Assembly (NCBI RefSeq): GCF_018987265.1 | Contig: NZ_CP076853.1 | Span: 2,790,001 to 2,854,000, forward strand | DNA from: Rhizobium sp. WYJ-E13 | Lineage (GTDB): Bacteria > Pseudomonadota > Alphaproteobacteria > Rhizobiales > Rhizobiaceae | Reading direction: 5' to 3' | DNA: 64,000 nt | Shown here: one piece after another, positions 28,434-37,915 of the stretch | How positions within the stretch are numbered: the stretch's first letter is position 1 | Layout of the letters: every line of letters begins with the position of its first letter | Translations under genes and position numbers: made by a program | The notes under the pieces: generated by a model | The model's input: only the letters and a program-made list of their open reading frames with translations | Told to the model about the DNA's origin: nothing | The model's database searches: none

Positions 28434-28506
28434 AGGTCTTACCGGCGCCGCTTGACCTCCCGCCGGCGCCGGGCCATGCATCGCGTGACCCGAGGGAGGA
28501 TATGCG

Positions 28507-29625
28507 ATGCCCGAACCACTCAAGAACCTTCTGCATCCGGCGCTCGTGCACGCCATGGCGGAGATCATCGCCGCCGGCGCCCCTTCCTTCGACAGCGACC
28601 GGTTCACGGCACTCGCAACCGGCGGCATAGAATCGCTGGAGCTCATGGAGCGCGCAGCACTGATCCGCGACGCGCTTCTTGCGACCCTGCCCGAGGATTT
28701 CCCGCAGGCCGCGACAATCCTTCACGCGAGCCTGCCGGCCGCCGGCAAGGTTGGGCTGACCGGCTGGATGCTGCTGCCCGTCAACCAGTTCGTCGCCTCA
28801 CGTGGCGTCGGCGATTTCGATATCGCACTCAATCTTCTGAAAGCGCTGACGCCGCATTTCACCGCAGAGTTCGGTATCCGCCAGTTCATCCATCAGGATC
28901 AACAGCGCGCGCTGGCAACGATCACCCGCTGGGTCGACGATCCCAACCATCATGTGCGGCGGCTGGCGAGCGAAGGCACCCGCCCCCGCCTGCCTTGGGC
29001 GATGCGCCTGCCGCAGCTCGTCAGGGATCCATCTCCCATCCTGCCGATCCTCACGGCCCTGATGGACGATCCCGAAGACTATGTCCGCCGCTCCGTCGCA
29101 AACAGCCTGAACGACATCGCCAAGGATCATCCCGATCTCGTCGCAACCTTCATTGCCAAACATATCGAAGAGGCTTCCGCCGAACGCCGTTGGCTTCTCA
29201 AACACGCCTCCCGGACGCTGCTGAAGAAGGGCCACGCCCAGGCGCTCGCCAATTTCGGCTTCGGCGCAGCATCGGCTCTGGAATGCGAACTGCGATTGCC
29301 CAAGCCATCAGTGCTTTTCGGCGAAGGTCTGGATTTCGAAATCCGCCTGCGCAATGCCGGCAAGGCCTCTCAATCCCTGATGATTGACTATGCCATCCAT
29401 CACGTGAAGGCTGACGGCTCCCTCTCCCCAAAGGTCTTCAAATGGAAAACCGTGACGCTTGCAGCCGGTGAAGAACATGTCGTCCAGCGTCGCCACGCAA
29501 TGCGGCCGATCACGACACGGCGCTACTATCCCGGCGAACATCGCATCGTCATTCTCATCAACGGTACCGAGGCGGCCTCGGGAAATTTCCTCCTTTCCAT
29601 GCCCTCAGAGGTCATTGTCGGCTGA
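28507..29625 (+). CDS. AlkD-like DNA alkylation repair protein
   Basis: A 372-aa HEAT-repeat protein resembling AlkD-type DNA glycosylases, which remove N3- and N7-alkylated bases. Helical repeats occupy about residues 10-250; HHVRRLASEGTRPRLPWA and YVRRSVANSLNDIAKDHP are characteristic of the family. The last 110 residues look like a beta-sandwich (FEIRLRNAGKASQSLMIDYA), an extension beyond canonical AlkD. GGAGG precedes the ATG. Repair function is inferred from family membership. Confidence 0.78.
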   Translation: MPEPLKNLLHPALVHAMAEIIAAGAPSFDSDRFTALATGGIESLELMERAALIRDALLATLPEDFPQAATILHASLPAAGKVGLTGWMLLPVNQFVASRGVGDFDIALNLLKALTPHFTAEFGIRQFIHQDQQRALATITRWVDDPNHHVRRLASEGTRPRLPWAMRLPQLVRDPSPILPILTALMDDPEDYVRRSVANSLNDIAKDHPDLVATFIAKHIEEASAERRWLLKHASRTLLKKGHAQALANFGFGAASALECELRLPKPSVLFGEGLDFEIRLRNAGKASQSLMIDYAIHHVKADGSLSPKVFKWKTVTLAAGEEHVVQRRHAMRPITTRRYYPGEHRIVILINGTEAASGNFLLSMPSEVIVG

Positions 29626-29833
29626 TCCCCTTGACTTTCAGTGGGAAATAGACCACATGGCACTCAGCTTTCACCTTCCGGCCGCCGCGTGAGCGTGCCA
29701 CTGCAACAGATGCTGAAGAAGGATAGAGCGCATTCCGATGATGCCGCGACCCAAGTGCGGCAAGACGCGCTGGAAAGCTTTTTCCAACTTACAAGTTCCC
29801 ATTTCACGCGGGGTTCTTGACGCCAGATTGACA

Positions 29834-29856
29834 CCGGACCGCATTCGGCGATCCGG
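29834..29856 (+). promoter_or_regulatory. Hairpin in the upstream region of the helicase gene
   Basis: CCGGA and TCCGG arms with an inner CCG-CATT-CGG stem can form a small hairpin 35 bp before the TTG start. It may lie in the 5' leader of the mRNA; the promoter itself is not identified. Confidence 0.3.
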
Positions 29857-29890
29857 CGTTTTCGTTTGGCGCGCCCTAAAAGGTTATGAC

Positions 29891-31567
29891 TTGACCAATT
29901 TTGAATCGCTCGGTGTCTCCAAGCCGGTCGTCGCCACCCTGTTCCAGCTCGGCATCGAAACGCCGACCCCTATCCAGGAACAGGCCATCCCGCTTCTCAT
30001 CCAGGGCCGTGACTTGATCGGCCTTGCCCAGACCGGCACCGGCAAGACGGCCGCCTTCGGCCTTCCGCTCATCGAGCGCCTGCTCAAGGAAGAGAAGCGT
30101 CCCGACAACCGCTCGGTCCGCACGCTGATCCTAGCGCCGACCCGCGAACTGGTGAACCAGATCGCCGACAGTCTCAGGAAGTTCATCCGCAAATCGCCGC
30201 TGCGCATCAACGTCGTCGTCGGCGGCGTCTCCATCAACAAGCAGCAGCTTCAGCTCGAGCGCGGCTCCGACATCCTCGTCGCCACCCCCGGCCGCCTGCT
30301 CGATCTCTGCAGCCGCAACGCCATTACGCTGACGGCCGTGCGCTACCTCGTGCTCGACGAAGCCGACCAGATGCTCGACCTCGGCTTCGTGCATGACCTG
30401 CGCAAGATCGCCAAGATGGTGCCGAAGCGCCGCCAGACCATGCTTTTCTCGGCCACCATGCCGAAGGCGATTGCCGATCTCGCCGGCGATTATCTCACCG
30501 ATCCGGTTACGGTCCAAGTGACGCCTCCGGGCAAGGCTGCCGACAAGGTCGAGCAATATGTGCACTTCGTTCCCGGCAAGAACGACAAGACGGTTCTCTT
30601 GAAGAAGTCGCTGACCGAAAACCCTGATGGCCGCGCCATCGTCTTCCTGCGCACCAAGCACGGCGCTGAAAAGCTCGCCAAGCATCTGGAGCAGGTCGGC
30701 TATTCGGTCGCCTCCATCCATGGCAACAAGAGCCAGGGCCAGCGCGAACGCGCGCTAAAGGGCTTCCGCGACGGCGCCATCAAGACGCTGATCGCAACCG
30801 ACGTCGCCGCCCGCGGCATCGATATCCCTGCCGTCAGCCACGTCTTCAACTACGACCTGCCGGAAGTGGCTGAGGCCTACGTCCACCGCATCGGCCGCAC
30901 GGCCCGTGCTGGCCGCGATGGGATCGCAATTGCCTTCTGCGCACCCGACGAAGCTCGCCTGCTGCGCGACATCGAAAAGCTGATGGGCATCGACATTGCC
31001 GTTGCCAGCGGCGAACCGCCGGCTGACATGCGTGCCGCTCCCCGTGCCAACAATCGCGGCCGCGGCCAGAACCAGCAGCGCGGCCAGGGTGGCCGTGGTG
31101 AAGGTGGCGAGCGTCGCGAAGGTGGCCGTCGTGAAGGCGGACGCAGCGAAACCCGCAATAACGGCGGCCGTCCCACCGGCCATGGTGACCGCCGTCCGCG
31201 TAACGATGGCGACGTTACTGAAGTGCGCGCCGGCGAAGAGCGCCGCGCCCGCCCTCAGCACAAGAACAACCGCAATCAGGATTTCCGCGGACAGCGTCGC
31301 AACGAGCAGGCACCTGCTGTCGGCCCGGACAATGATCTGGTTTCGACCTCGGATTTCCGCCCCGCACGCAAGCCGCAGCAGCAGCGTTCGGCTCAGCCGG
31401 GTGAGGCTGCCGGCCATCATCGCGGCAACAAGCCACATGCCCATGGCCGCCCGGCACGCAACCACGGCGACCACCAGCCGAATGGCGAACAGCGCCGTGA
31501 CGGCAATGGCGGCATGCGCCGCAAGGGCGGCCGCAATGGCGGCGGCCAACGCAGCGAACGCGCTTGA
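29891..31567 (+). CDS. DEAD-box RNA helicase with RGG-rich tail
   Basis: A 558-aa RhlE/DeaD-type ATP-dependent RNA helicase. The core (about residues 1-370) has the Q motif (TPTPIQEQAIP), motif I AQTGTGKT, Ia PTRELVNQ, II DEAD, III SAT and VI HRIGRTARAG. The last about 185 residues are disordered and rich in Arg, Gly, Asn and Gln (GGERREGGRREGGRSE), suited to binding RNA. The TTG at 29891 is preferred because it follows AAAAGG at good spacing and gives the family N-terminus TNFESLGVSKPVV; upstream codons in frame look non-coding. Confidence 0.92.
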   Translation: MTNFESLGVSKPVVATLFQLGIETPTPIQEQAIPLLIQGRDLIGLAQTGTGKTAAFGLPLIERLLKEEKRPDNRSVRTLILAPTRELVNQIADSLRKFIRKSPLRINVVVGGVSINKQQLQLERGSDILVATPGRLLDLCSRNAITLTAVRYLVLDEADQMLDLGFVHDLRKIAKMVPKRRQTMLFSATMPKAIADLAGDYLTDPVTVQVTPPGKAADKVEQYVHFVPGKNDKTVLLKKSLTENPDGRAIVFLRTKHGAEKLAKHLEQVGYSVASIHGNKSQGQRERALKGFRDGAIKTLIATDVAARGIDIPAVSHVFNYDLPEVAEAYVHRIGRTARAGRDGIAIAFCAPDEARLLRDIEKLMGIDIAVASGEPPADMRAAPRANNRGRGQNQQRGQGGRGEGGERREGGRREGGRSETRNNGGRPTGHGDRRPRNDGDVTEVRAGEERRARPQHKNNRNQDFRGQRRNEQAPAVGPDNDLVSTSDFRPARKPQQQRSAQPGEAAGHHRGNKPHAHGRPARNHGDHQPNGEQRRDGNGGMRRKGGRNGGGQRSERA

Positions 31568-31584
31568 GCTTGAGGTATCACGAG

Positions 31585-31613
31585 GGGCTGGAGCGATCCG
31601 GCCCTTTCTTTTT
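31585..31613 (+). terminator. Intrinsic terminator of the helicase gene
   Basis: GGGCTGGA and TCCGGCCC form an 8-bp stem with one G-T pair and a GCGA loop, followed at once by TTTCTTTTT. It lies 18 bp after the helicase stop. Confidence 0.8.
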
Positions 31614-31864
31614 GACCACTCTCTCTGATCGGCACGGACAGAGCTTGATCCGTCAGCCGGGCAGGAAATAATCACCTGCTCATCTTTTGTGCGCCATGCC
31701 AGGATCGACATGAATCCGCGTCGCGCCAACTCCTGATAAATGCCCAGTTTTTCACCTGTTTTTGCATTGCAGAAGATTTTATGAATCTTCCATGCGAACT
31801 GTGCATGGTTCTTGCATTGCCTTTTGTGTTGTATTCAAATGAACAAAAAAGGGGAGCCACACCT

Positions 31865-33274
31865 TTGGCATTTGATGAAATGATCACCGGAGACGAAAGT
31901 CCCCGAGCGCCATATGAAAAATACTTTGAGTGGTACAACAGCCAAGACCGGGCGCACCTGATTTCAAAGTCCCGCGATGCCGAAAACATCTTCCGGAAAA
32001 CCGGCATCACTTTTGCGGTTTACGGCCACGCCGACAGTTCCGAAAAGCTCATCCCCTTCGACATCATCCCGCGCATCATCTCCGCCCGCGAATGGCGCAA
32101 GCTCGCTCAGGGCATCGAGCAGCGGGTGATCGCGCTCAACGCCTTCCTCGACGACATCTATCACAAGCAGGAAATCATCCGCGCCGGCCGCATCCCGCGC
32201 GAGCTGATCGAGAAGAACGTTGCATTCCTGCCCGAGATGATCGGCTTCCGTCCGCCGGGCGGTGTCTACACTCATATCGTCGGCACGGATATCGTGCGCA
32301 CCGGCGAGGACCAGTTCTACGTGCTGGAGGATAATGCCCGCACGCCCTCGGGCGTCAGCTACATGCTGGAAAACCGGGAAACCATGATGCAGATGTTCCC
32401 GGAGCTCTTCCACGAGAACAAGGTGCAGCGCGTCGAGGACTATCCCTATCTCCTGCGCCAGAGCCTGGCATCGCTCGCTCCTCCCGGCTGCAAGGGCAAG
32501 CCGCGTGTCGCGGTCCTGACGCCCGGTATCTATAATTCCGCCTATTACGAACATTCCTTCCTCGCCGACATGATGGGTGTCGAACTGGTCGAAGGCTCGG
32601 ATCTGCGCGTCATCGACGGCAAGGTGAAGATGCGCACGACGCGCGGCTACGAGGCGATCGACGTACTCTACCGCCGCGTCGACGACGATTTCCTCGACCC
32701 CCTCACCTTCCGTCCGGAATCCGCCCTCGGCATTCCCGGCATCATGGATGTCTACCGCTCCGGCAACATCACCATCGCCAATGCACCCGGTACCGGCATT
32801 TCCGACGACAAGGCGATCTATTCCTACATGCCCGAAATCGTCGAATTCTATACCGGCCGCAAGCCGATCCTAGAAAACGTGCCGACCTGGCGCTGTTCGG
32901 AAGCCGGCAGCCTGAAATATGTGCTGGAGCACCTGGAAGAACTCGTCGTCAAGGAAGTGCACGGCTCGGGCGGTTACGGCATGCTTGTCGGCCCGACCGC
33001 TTCCAAGAAGGAACGCGCCGATTTCGCCGAGAAGCTGAAGGCAAAGCCCAGCAACTACATTGCCCAGCCAACGCTGTCGCTCTCCACCGTGCCGATCCTC
33101 GTGAACAAGGGTATCGCACCCCGCCATGTCGACCTGCGCCCCTATGTGCTGGTTTCCGACAAGGTGCAGATCATTCCGGGCGGGCTTACCCGCGTGGCGC
33201 TGAAGCAGGGCTCGCTGGTCGTCAATTCCAGCCAGGGCGGCGGCACCAAAGACACCTGGGTATTGGAGGACTGA
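31865..33274 (+). CDS. Circularly permuted ATP-grasp protein (type 2)
   Basis: A 469-aa protein of the DUF404/DUF407 circularly permuted ATP-grasp family. Recognisable segments are PEMIGFRPPGGVYTHIVGTD, YVLEDNARTPSGVSYMLENR, LTPGIYNSAYYEHSFLAD, VKEVHGSGGYGMLVGP and RHVDLRPYVL. Such enzymes are predicted to form amide bonds, possibly in peptide-like products. The TTG at 31865 follows GGGGAG at good spacing, matching the known N-terminus AFDEMITGDESPRAPYEKY. It runs into the alpha-E gene with a TGATG overlap, forming a three-gene unit. Confidence 0.88.
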   Translation: MAFDEMITGDESPRAPYEKYFEWYNSQDRAHLISKSRDAENIFRKTGITFAVYGHADSSEKLIPFDIIPRIISAREWRKLAQGIEQRVIALNAFLDDIYHKQEIIRAGRIPRELIEKNVAFLPEMIGFRPPGGVYTHIVGTDIVRTGEDQFYVLEDNARTPSGVSYMLENRETMMQMFPELFHENKVQRVEDYPYLLRQSLASLAPPGCKGKPRVAVLTPGIYNSAYYEHSFLADMMGVELVEGSDLRVIDGKVKMRTTRGYEAIDVLYRRVDDDFLDPLTFRPESALGIPGIMDVYRSGNITIANAPGTGISDDKAIYSYMPEIVEFYTGRKPILENVPTWRCSEAGSLKYVLEHLEELVVKEVHGSGGYGMLVGPTASKKERADFAEKLKAKPSNYIAQPTLSLSTVPILVNKGIAPRHVDLRPYVLVSDKVQIIPGGLTRVALKQGSLVVNSSQGGGTKDTWVLED

Positions 33275-34215
33275 TGCTCGGAAGAACTGCAAACGGGCTC
33301 TACTGGATGTTCCGGTACATCGAGCGCGCTGAGAATATCGCACGCCTCGTGGATGCCGGCCTGCGCATGTCGCTGACACGCAGTGATGCCGGTGATGACA
33401 ATTGGGACGGCGTTCTGCAGAGCGCCGGCGTGCGCGAACTCTATGATGAGAGCCATTCGAAGCTGACCGGACCCGACGTGATCGACTACATGCTGCGCGA
33501 CCGCCAGAACGCGTCGAGCGTCATGTCCTGCATCGATTTCGGCCGCAACAATGCCCGCATGGTGCGCACGGCACTGACACGCGAGACCTGGGAAGCGACC
33601 AACGAATGCTGGATCGATCTCAAGGAACTGCTGTCGAAAAAACTGAAGGCGGCGGAGCTTCCTGAAGTCATCGACGTCATCAAGCATCGGGCGGGCCTGA
33701 TCCGCGGCGCGTTTCATGGTTCGATGCTGCGCAACGAACTCTATAATTTCGCCCGCATCGGCACCTTCATCGAGCGTGCCGATAATACCAGCCGTATCCT
33801 CGACGTGAAATATTACGTGCTGCTGCCGTCGATCTCGCAGGTCGGCTCTTCGGTCGACAACGTTCAGTGGGAGTCGATCCTGCGCTCGGTCTCCGCCCAT
33901 CGTTCCTATAGCTGGGCCTATGACGGCGAATACCGCGCCATGAACATCGCCGACTTCCTCATCCTGAACGGCCAGATGCCGCGTTCGCTCGCCTATTGCT
34001 ACGAGAAGATCGTCAGCAACCTCGGCTACATCGCCAAGGACTATGGCGAGCGGCTCGCCGCGCACGAAACGGCGGATGCTATCCGTGCCACGCTGCAGAC
34101 CCTGAAGATCAAGGATGTCATGGATCAGGGCCTGCATGAATTCCTCGAGGATTTCGTCGCGCGCAACAACAAGCTCGGCAACGAGATCTCTGATGGCTAC
34201 CGGTTCTATGCTTAA
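33274..34215 (+). CDS. Alpha-E domain protein (DUF403)
   Basis: A 313-aa mostly helical protein of the alpha-E family. It starts MLGRTANGLYWMFRYIERAE and contains FHGSMLRNELYNFARIGTFI and LNGQMPRSLAYCYEKI, all family hallmarks. Alpha-E proteins are nearly always encoded with the ATP-grasp and transglutaminase-like partners found on either side here. No catalytic activity has been assigned to the family as far as I know. Start codon shares a base with the upstream stop. Confidence 0.9.
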   Translation: MLGRTANGLYWMFRYIERAENIARLVDAGLRMSLTRSDAGDDNWDGVLQSAGVRELYDESHSKLTGPDVIDYMLRDRQNASSVMSCIDFGRNNARMVRTALTRETWEATNECWIDLKELLSKKLKAAELPEVIDVIKHRAGLIRGAFHGSMLRNELYNFARIGTFIERADNTSRILDVKYYVLLPSISQVGSSVDNVQWESILRSVSAHRSYSWAYDGEYRAMNIADFLILNGQMPRSLAYCYEKIVSNLGYIAKDYGERLAAHETADAIRATLQTLKIKDVMDQGLHEFLEDFVARNNKLGNEISDGYRFYA

Positions 34216-34227
34216 GCGGGTCAGATC

Positions 34228-35052
34228 ATGAGACTGAAAATCAGCCACCTCACCGAATACCGCTACGACGAGCCGGCGCAGTTTTCCCTGCAGCGCCTGC
34301 GCTTGACGCCGCCGACCATGGTCGGCCAGACCGTGATCAACTGGTCGCTGCATGTCGAAGGCGCCAAGCCCGAGGTCGAATATGACGACCAGTTCGGCAA
34401 TCATGTGAACCTCGTCTCGCTGGAAGGCGAACAGCAGGTGACCCGCATCGTTGCCGAAGGCGAGATCGAAACCGAGGATCGCAGCGGCGTGATCGGTCCC
34501 CATACCGGCTTCTGCCCGCTCTGGCTCTTCCTGCGCGAGACGCCGCTGACCAAAAGCGGCAAGCTGGTGAAGGAACTGATCAAAGGCGTGACCGGTGAAA
34601 CCGAGCTTGCCCGCATGCATGCACTGATGGCGGCGATCCACGAGGCGGTGGAATACCGGCCCGGCACCAGCGGCACCGAAACCACTGCCGAACAGGCGCT
34701 GGAGAAGAAGACCGGCGTCTGCCAGGACCACGCCCATATCTTCGTTACCGCCGCTCGCGCACTGGATATGCCGGCGCGCTACGTCTCCGGCTATCTGATG
34801 ATGGAAGAAAAGGTCGAGCAGGCCGCCACCCATGCCTGGGCAGAGACGCATATTCCAGGTCTCGGCTGGGTCGGCTTCGATCCCGCCAATAAGATCTGCC
34901 CGGATGACCGCTATGTCCGCACAGCCTCCGGTCTTTGTTATAAGGATGCAGCTCCGGTATCGGGCATGCGCATCGGCACACCTGGTGAGAAGCTGTCGGT
35001 CACGGTGAAGGTCGAGGACGGCAGCCAGATGCAGAGCCAAAGCCAGAGCTGA
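34228..35052 (+). CDS. Transglutaminase-like cysteine protease-fold protein
   Basis: A 274-aa protein with an N-terminal beta-rich domain (MRLKISHLTEYRYDEPAQFS) and a transglutaminase-like core. The catalytic triad is visible: Cys near 165 in KKTGVCQDHAHIFVT, His near 200 in ATHAWAETHIPG and Asp near 215 in WVGFDPANK. In this gene set it may cleave or transfer peptide bonds made by the ATP-grasp enzyme. It starts 12 bp after the alpha-E gene. Confidence 0.88.
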   Translation: MRLKISHLTEYRYDEPAQFSLQRLRLTPPTMVGQTVINWSLHVEGAKPEVEYDDQFGNHVNLVSLEGEQQVTRIVAEGEIETEDRSGVIGPHTGFCPLWLFLRETPLTKSGKLVKELIKGVTGETELARMHALMAAIHEAVEYRPGTSGTETTAEQALEKKTGVCQDHAHIFVTAARALDMPARYVSGYLMMEEKVEQAATHAWAETHIPGLGWVGFDPANKICPDDRYVRTASGLCYKDAAPVSGMRIGTPGEKLSVTVKVEDGSQMQSQSQS

Positions 35053-35247
35053 CAAAACAGACTGATTTGCTTTGACCGTCCCGCCTGTTGAAACACGCAA
35101 AAATTGCCGTTGCAACCAATTCGCTACTTTGAACTAACCCGATGTTAAACCGGCTGGCGGAAGCTGTGTGCTCGTGGCTCGCAATTTCGTGGGCACCGGC
35201 ACAGTGCGCGCCGGCCTGTTTAATTCAGCGTTTTCAGTAGGTCGTTT

Positions 35248-36306
35248 ATGTCTCTTCTTATTATCGACGACAGCAAATCCAGCCTGCTTGCTCTCGAAAC
35301 CGCCGTCCGTCGCTTCGCCAGCTGCCATATCGAGAGCTTCACCAATCCGCTGGAGGCCCTGGAGCGGACGAAGTCAGTTGAATTCGACGTCGTACTGGTC
35401 GACTACATGATGCCCGAGATCAACGGCATCGACGTTGTCCGCTGCCTGCGCGGCCAGCGCGGCTACGAGACGGTCCCTGTCGTGATGGTCACCTCCCAGA
35501 CGGAGCGCTCCGTGCGCCTGGACGCCCTGGAGGCAGGCGCTACCGACTTCTTGGCGAAGCCCTTCGACCCGCTGGAGCTCGAGGCTCGAATTCTCAATCT
35601 CCTGACATTGCGCAACGCCCAGCTTGCGCTCGCCGACCGCGCCCGCTCGCTGGATAAGGCTTTTCGTCGCGCCAGCGAAGAGGCCGATATCCGCGAACAG
35701 GAGATCATCTGGTGCCTGGCGCAGGCGATGGCCTCGCGCGACGGCAATACCGGTGATCACATCGAGCGCGTTGCGAATATCGCCGAGCTGATCGCCGAAG
35801 GCCTCGGCATGGACCGCATCCAGCGCCGCAACATCTATCTCGCCGCACCGCTGCACGATATCGGCAAGATCGGCATTCCCGACGCCATCCTGCAGAAGCC
35901 CGGCAAGCTGGAGCCCGATGAGATCGAGAAGATGCGCGAGCATGTGCCGATCGGCGTCGCAATCCTGCGCAACAGCTCAGCTGAGCTTTCACGTGTCGCC
36001 ACCGCCATCATTGGCGGCCATCACGAAAAATGGGATGGCACCGGCTATCCGCAGGGCCTTGCCGGCGATGAGATCCCGATCGAGGCACGTATCGTCGCCG
36101 TCGCCGACGTCTTCGACGCGCTGTGCTCCGAGCGCCCCTACAAGCAGGCTTGGCCGATGGAAAAGGCTTACCGCGAAATCATCGCCTGCAGCGGCACGCA
36201 TTTCGACCCGGCCTGCGTGGCGGCCTTCCGTCGCAATTGGCCGGCAATCCGCATGCTCTTCGATCAGACCGGGGCGGAAGACGTTCGGCTTCGCTCCAGG
36301 GGTTGA
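35248..36306 (+). CDS. Response regulator with HD-GYP domain (c-di-GMP phosphodiesterase)
   Basis: A 352-aa RpfG-like protein. The receiver domain (about 1-125) has D7/D8, the phosphoacceptor D52 in LVDYMMPEING and a conserved Lys in FLAKPFDP. The HD-GYP domain (about 150-345) has H203-D204 in LHDIGKIGIPD, the HHEKWDGTGYP motif and DVFDALCSERPYK. All catalytic motifs are kept, so c-di-GMP hydrolysis controlled by phosphorylation is likely. No sensor kinase gene adjoins it. Confidence 0.92.
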   Translation: MSLLIIDDSKSSLLALETAVRRFASCHIESFTNPLEALERTKSVEFDVVLVDYMMPEINGIDVVRCLRGQRGYETVPVVMVTSQTERSVRLDALEAGATDFLAKPFDPLELEARILNLLTLRNAQLALADRARSLDKAFRRASEEADIREQEIIWCLAQAMASRDGNTGDHIERVANIAELIAEGLGMDRIQRRNIYLAAPLHDIGKIGIPDAILQKPGKLEPDEIEKMREHVPIGVAILRNSSAELSRVATAIIGGHHEKWDGTGYPQGLAGDEIPIEARIVAVADVFDALCSERPYKQAWPMEKAYREIIACSGTHFDPACVAAFRRNWPAIRMLFDQTGAEDVRLRSRG

Positions 36307-36374
36307 TACCCGGTTGGGTTAGTATTTTTCTCCCATAATACAACTTAGCATCATCATCTGACTGCCGTATTGTG

Positions 36375-36378
36375 CTAG
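36375..36378. repeat. Left target duplication CTAG of the IS element
   Basis: CTAG directly precedes the left inverted repeat and recurs at the right end. It fits the 4-bp YTAR target duplication of IS701 elements. Confidence 0.8.
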
Positions 36379-37808
36379 TACTACAGTTGCGGTTTACCGG
36401 AAGTCATGATTCACTTCCCGCATTTGGCGGGAGGGAAGTTCAATGTCGGTTGCGGGTTGGTCCGGGTCGGTTCTGGCGTGGCATCGTGAGCTCGATGCCT
36501 TGAAGGTGCGGTTGGGCTCGGTCTTTGGTCGCCGAGAATTGCGCGCATCGTGCGGTGCCTTTCTGGATGGGTTGTTGTCGGGAGTAGAGCGCAAGACTGG
36601 CTGGCTGATGGCGGAACAGGCAGGACTGGAGCGCCCTTATCGGATGCAATCGCTGCTGGGGCGCAGCCATTGGGATGCTGACGCATTGCGCGATACGGTT
36701 CGCGCTTATGCAATAGAGTCTCTCGGTGACGCGGACGGCGTTCTTGTGGTCGATGAGACCGGCTTCCTGAAGAAAGGCGCCCATTCAGTCGGTGTCGCAC
36801 GACAATATTCCGGCACGGCCGGCCGGATCGAGAACTGTCAGATCGGTGTTTTCCTTGCCTATGCAAGCCGCTACGGTCAGACCCTGATCGATCGGCAACT
36901 TTATCTACCGAAGGAGTGGGCCGAGGATGAAGCCCGCCGTGCTTCGGCTCACGTCCCCCAGTCCCAAGCCTTCGCGACCAAACCGGCCATTGCAGCCAAG
37001 CTCATTGCCGATGCGCTGGATGCCGGCGTGCCTTGTGCCTGGGTATTGGCGGATGCGCTTTATGGTTCGGATTCCAAGCTGCGCCGGATGCTGGAAAGCC
37101 GTGGCCAGCCTTATGTTCTGGCAGTGCGCTCCAATCAATGCCTGCGCTTTGTGCGTGAGCAAGGGATCGAGCAGACCGATCCCGAAACGATGGCTGATGA
37201 GTTGAAACCGGAGGTTTGGCAGAGCCATGCAGCAGGCGAAGGTGCCAAGGGTCTTCGGCTTTATGATTGGGCCCGTATTCCTCTCAGCTCTCGCCCGGAT
37301 CCACAATGGGAGCGCTGGCTTCTGATCCGGCGCAGCCGACGCGAACCCGATGCGCGCGCCTATTACTTTGTCTTTGCGCCCGCCGGTACCGAATTGAGCG
37401 AATTGGCGGGCGCTGCCGGGCTGCGTTGGACCGTGGAAGAATGCTTCCAGCGTGCGAAGGACGATCTCGGCCTGGATCATTGCGAAGCGCGATCCTGGCA
37501 TGCTTGGAAGCGGCACATGACGCTCGTCATGGCAGCCGCTGCATTCCTCGCCAAACTCGGCGCCGATCTACGCCGCACCGCTGCTGGCAAACCGAACGAA
37601 ACGAGTCCAAACCCGCCAATCGCCGCCTGACCAACACCATGGCCTTCGTGCCCAGCGTCGCAGAGATCCGCTATCTGATCAAACGCCTCCTGCTACAGCC
37701 CCCGATTAGAGTTCGCCTCATCTTGGCATGGTCACTCTGGCGACGCAGGCATCAAGCATCCGCAATGCTTTCTCACTACAAAGCAAGGCATCAAACGCAA
37801 CTGTAGTA
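36379..37808 (+). mobile_element. IS701-like insertion sequence, 1430 bp
   Basis: The element is bounded by perfect 13-bp terminal inverted repeats: TACTACAGTTGCG at 36379-36391 and its complement at 37796-37808. It is flanked by CTAG on both sides. It encodes one DDE transposase, which is split by a frameshift. It lies between the HD-GYP gene and the cupin gene, about 107 bp before the cupin start, so it may have displaced that gene's original promoter. Confidence 0.9.
36443..37806 (+). pseudogene. IS701-family transposase, C-terminus in the -1 frame
   Basis: The first frame (36443-37630) gives 395 aa with the DDE residues: Asp in VVDETGFLKKGAHSVGVARQ, Asp in VLADALYGSD and Glu in WTVEECFQRAKDDLGLDHCE. 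It ends early with a proline-rich tail. The typical IS701 C-terminus (AEIRYLIKRLLL, then LILAWSLWRRRHQASAMLSH) continues in the -1 frame to a stop inside the right inverted repeat at 37806. The shift falls at about 37590-37620. Either an inactivating mutation or programmed frameshifting would explain this. All three catalytic residues are in the first frame. Confidence 0.75.
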
Positions 37809-37812
37809 CTAG
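37809..37812. repeat. Right target duplication CTAG of the IS element
   Basis: Matches the CTAG at 36375-36378 and directly follows the right inverted repeat. Confidence 0.8.
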
Positions 37813-37915
37813 AATTGCGCTGCAGGCCTGACAACTCTGGAGCGCTCTGTGTTCATTCGGACGCACAAAGGACGGTCTGGCACTTTGGATCGACGCTTTT
37901 GTGGGGGGACGTGCT

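Noticed and set aside
30755..31729. 324-aa Ala-rich hydrophobic frame on the minus strand
   Set aside because: Antisense to the helicase RGG tail and its terminator; the apparent membrane segments come from reversed Arg/Gly codons.
33142..35115. 657-aa open frame on the minus strand
   Set aside because: It lies opposite the alpha-E and transglutaminase genes, which have clear family motifs; its own sequence matches no family and reflects GC-rich antisense codon bias.
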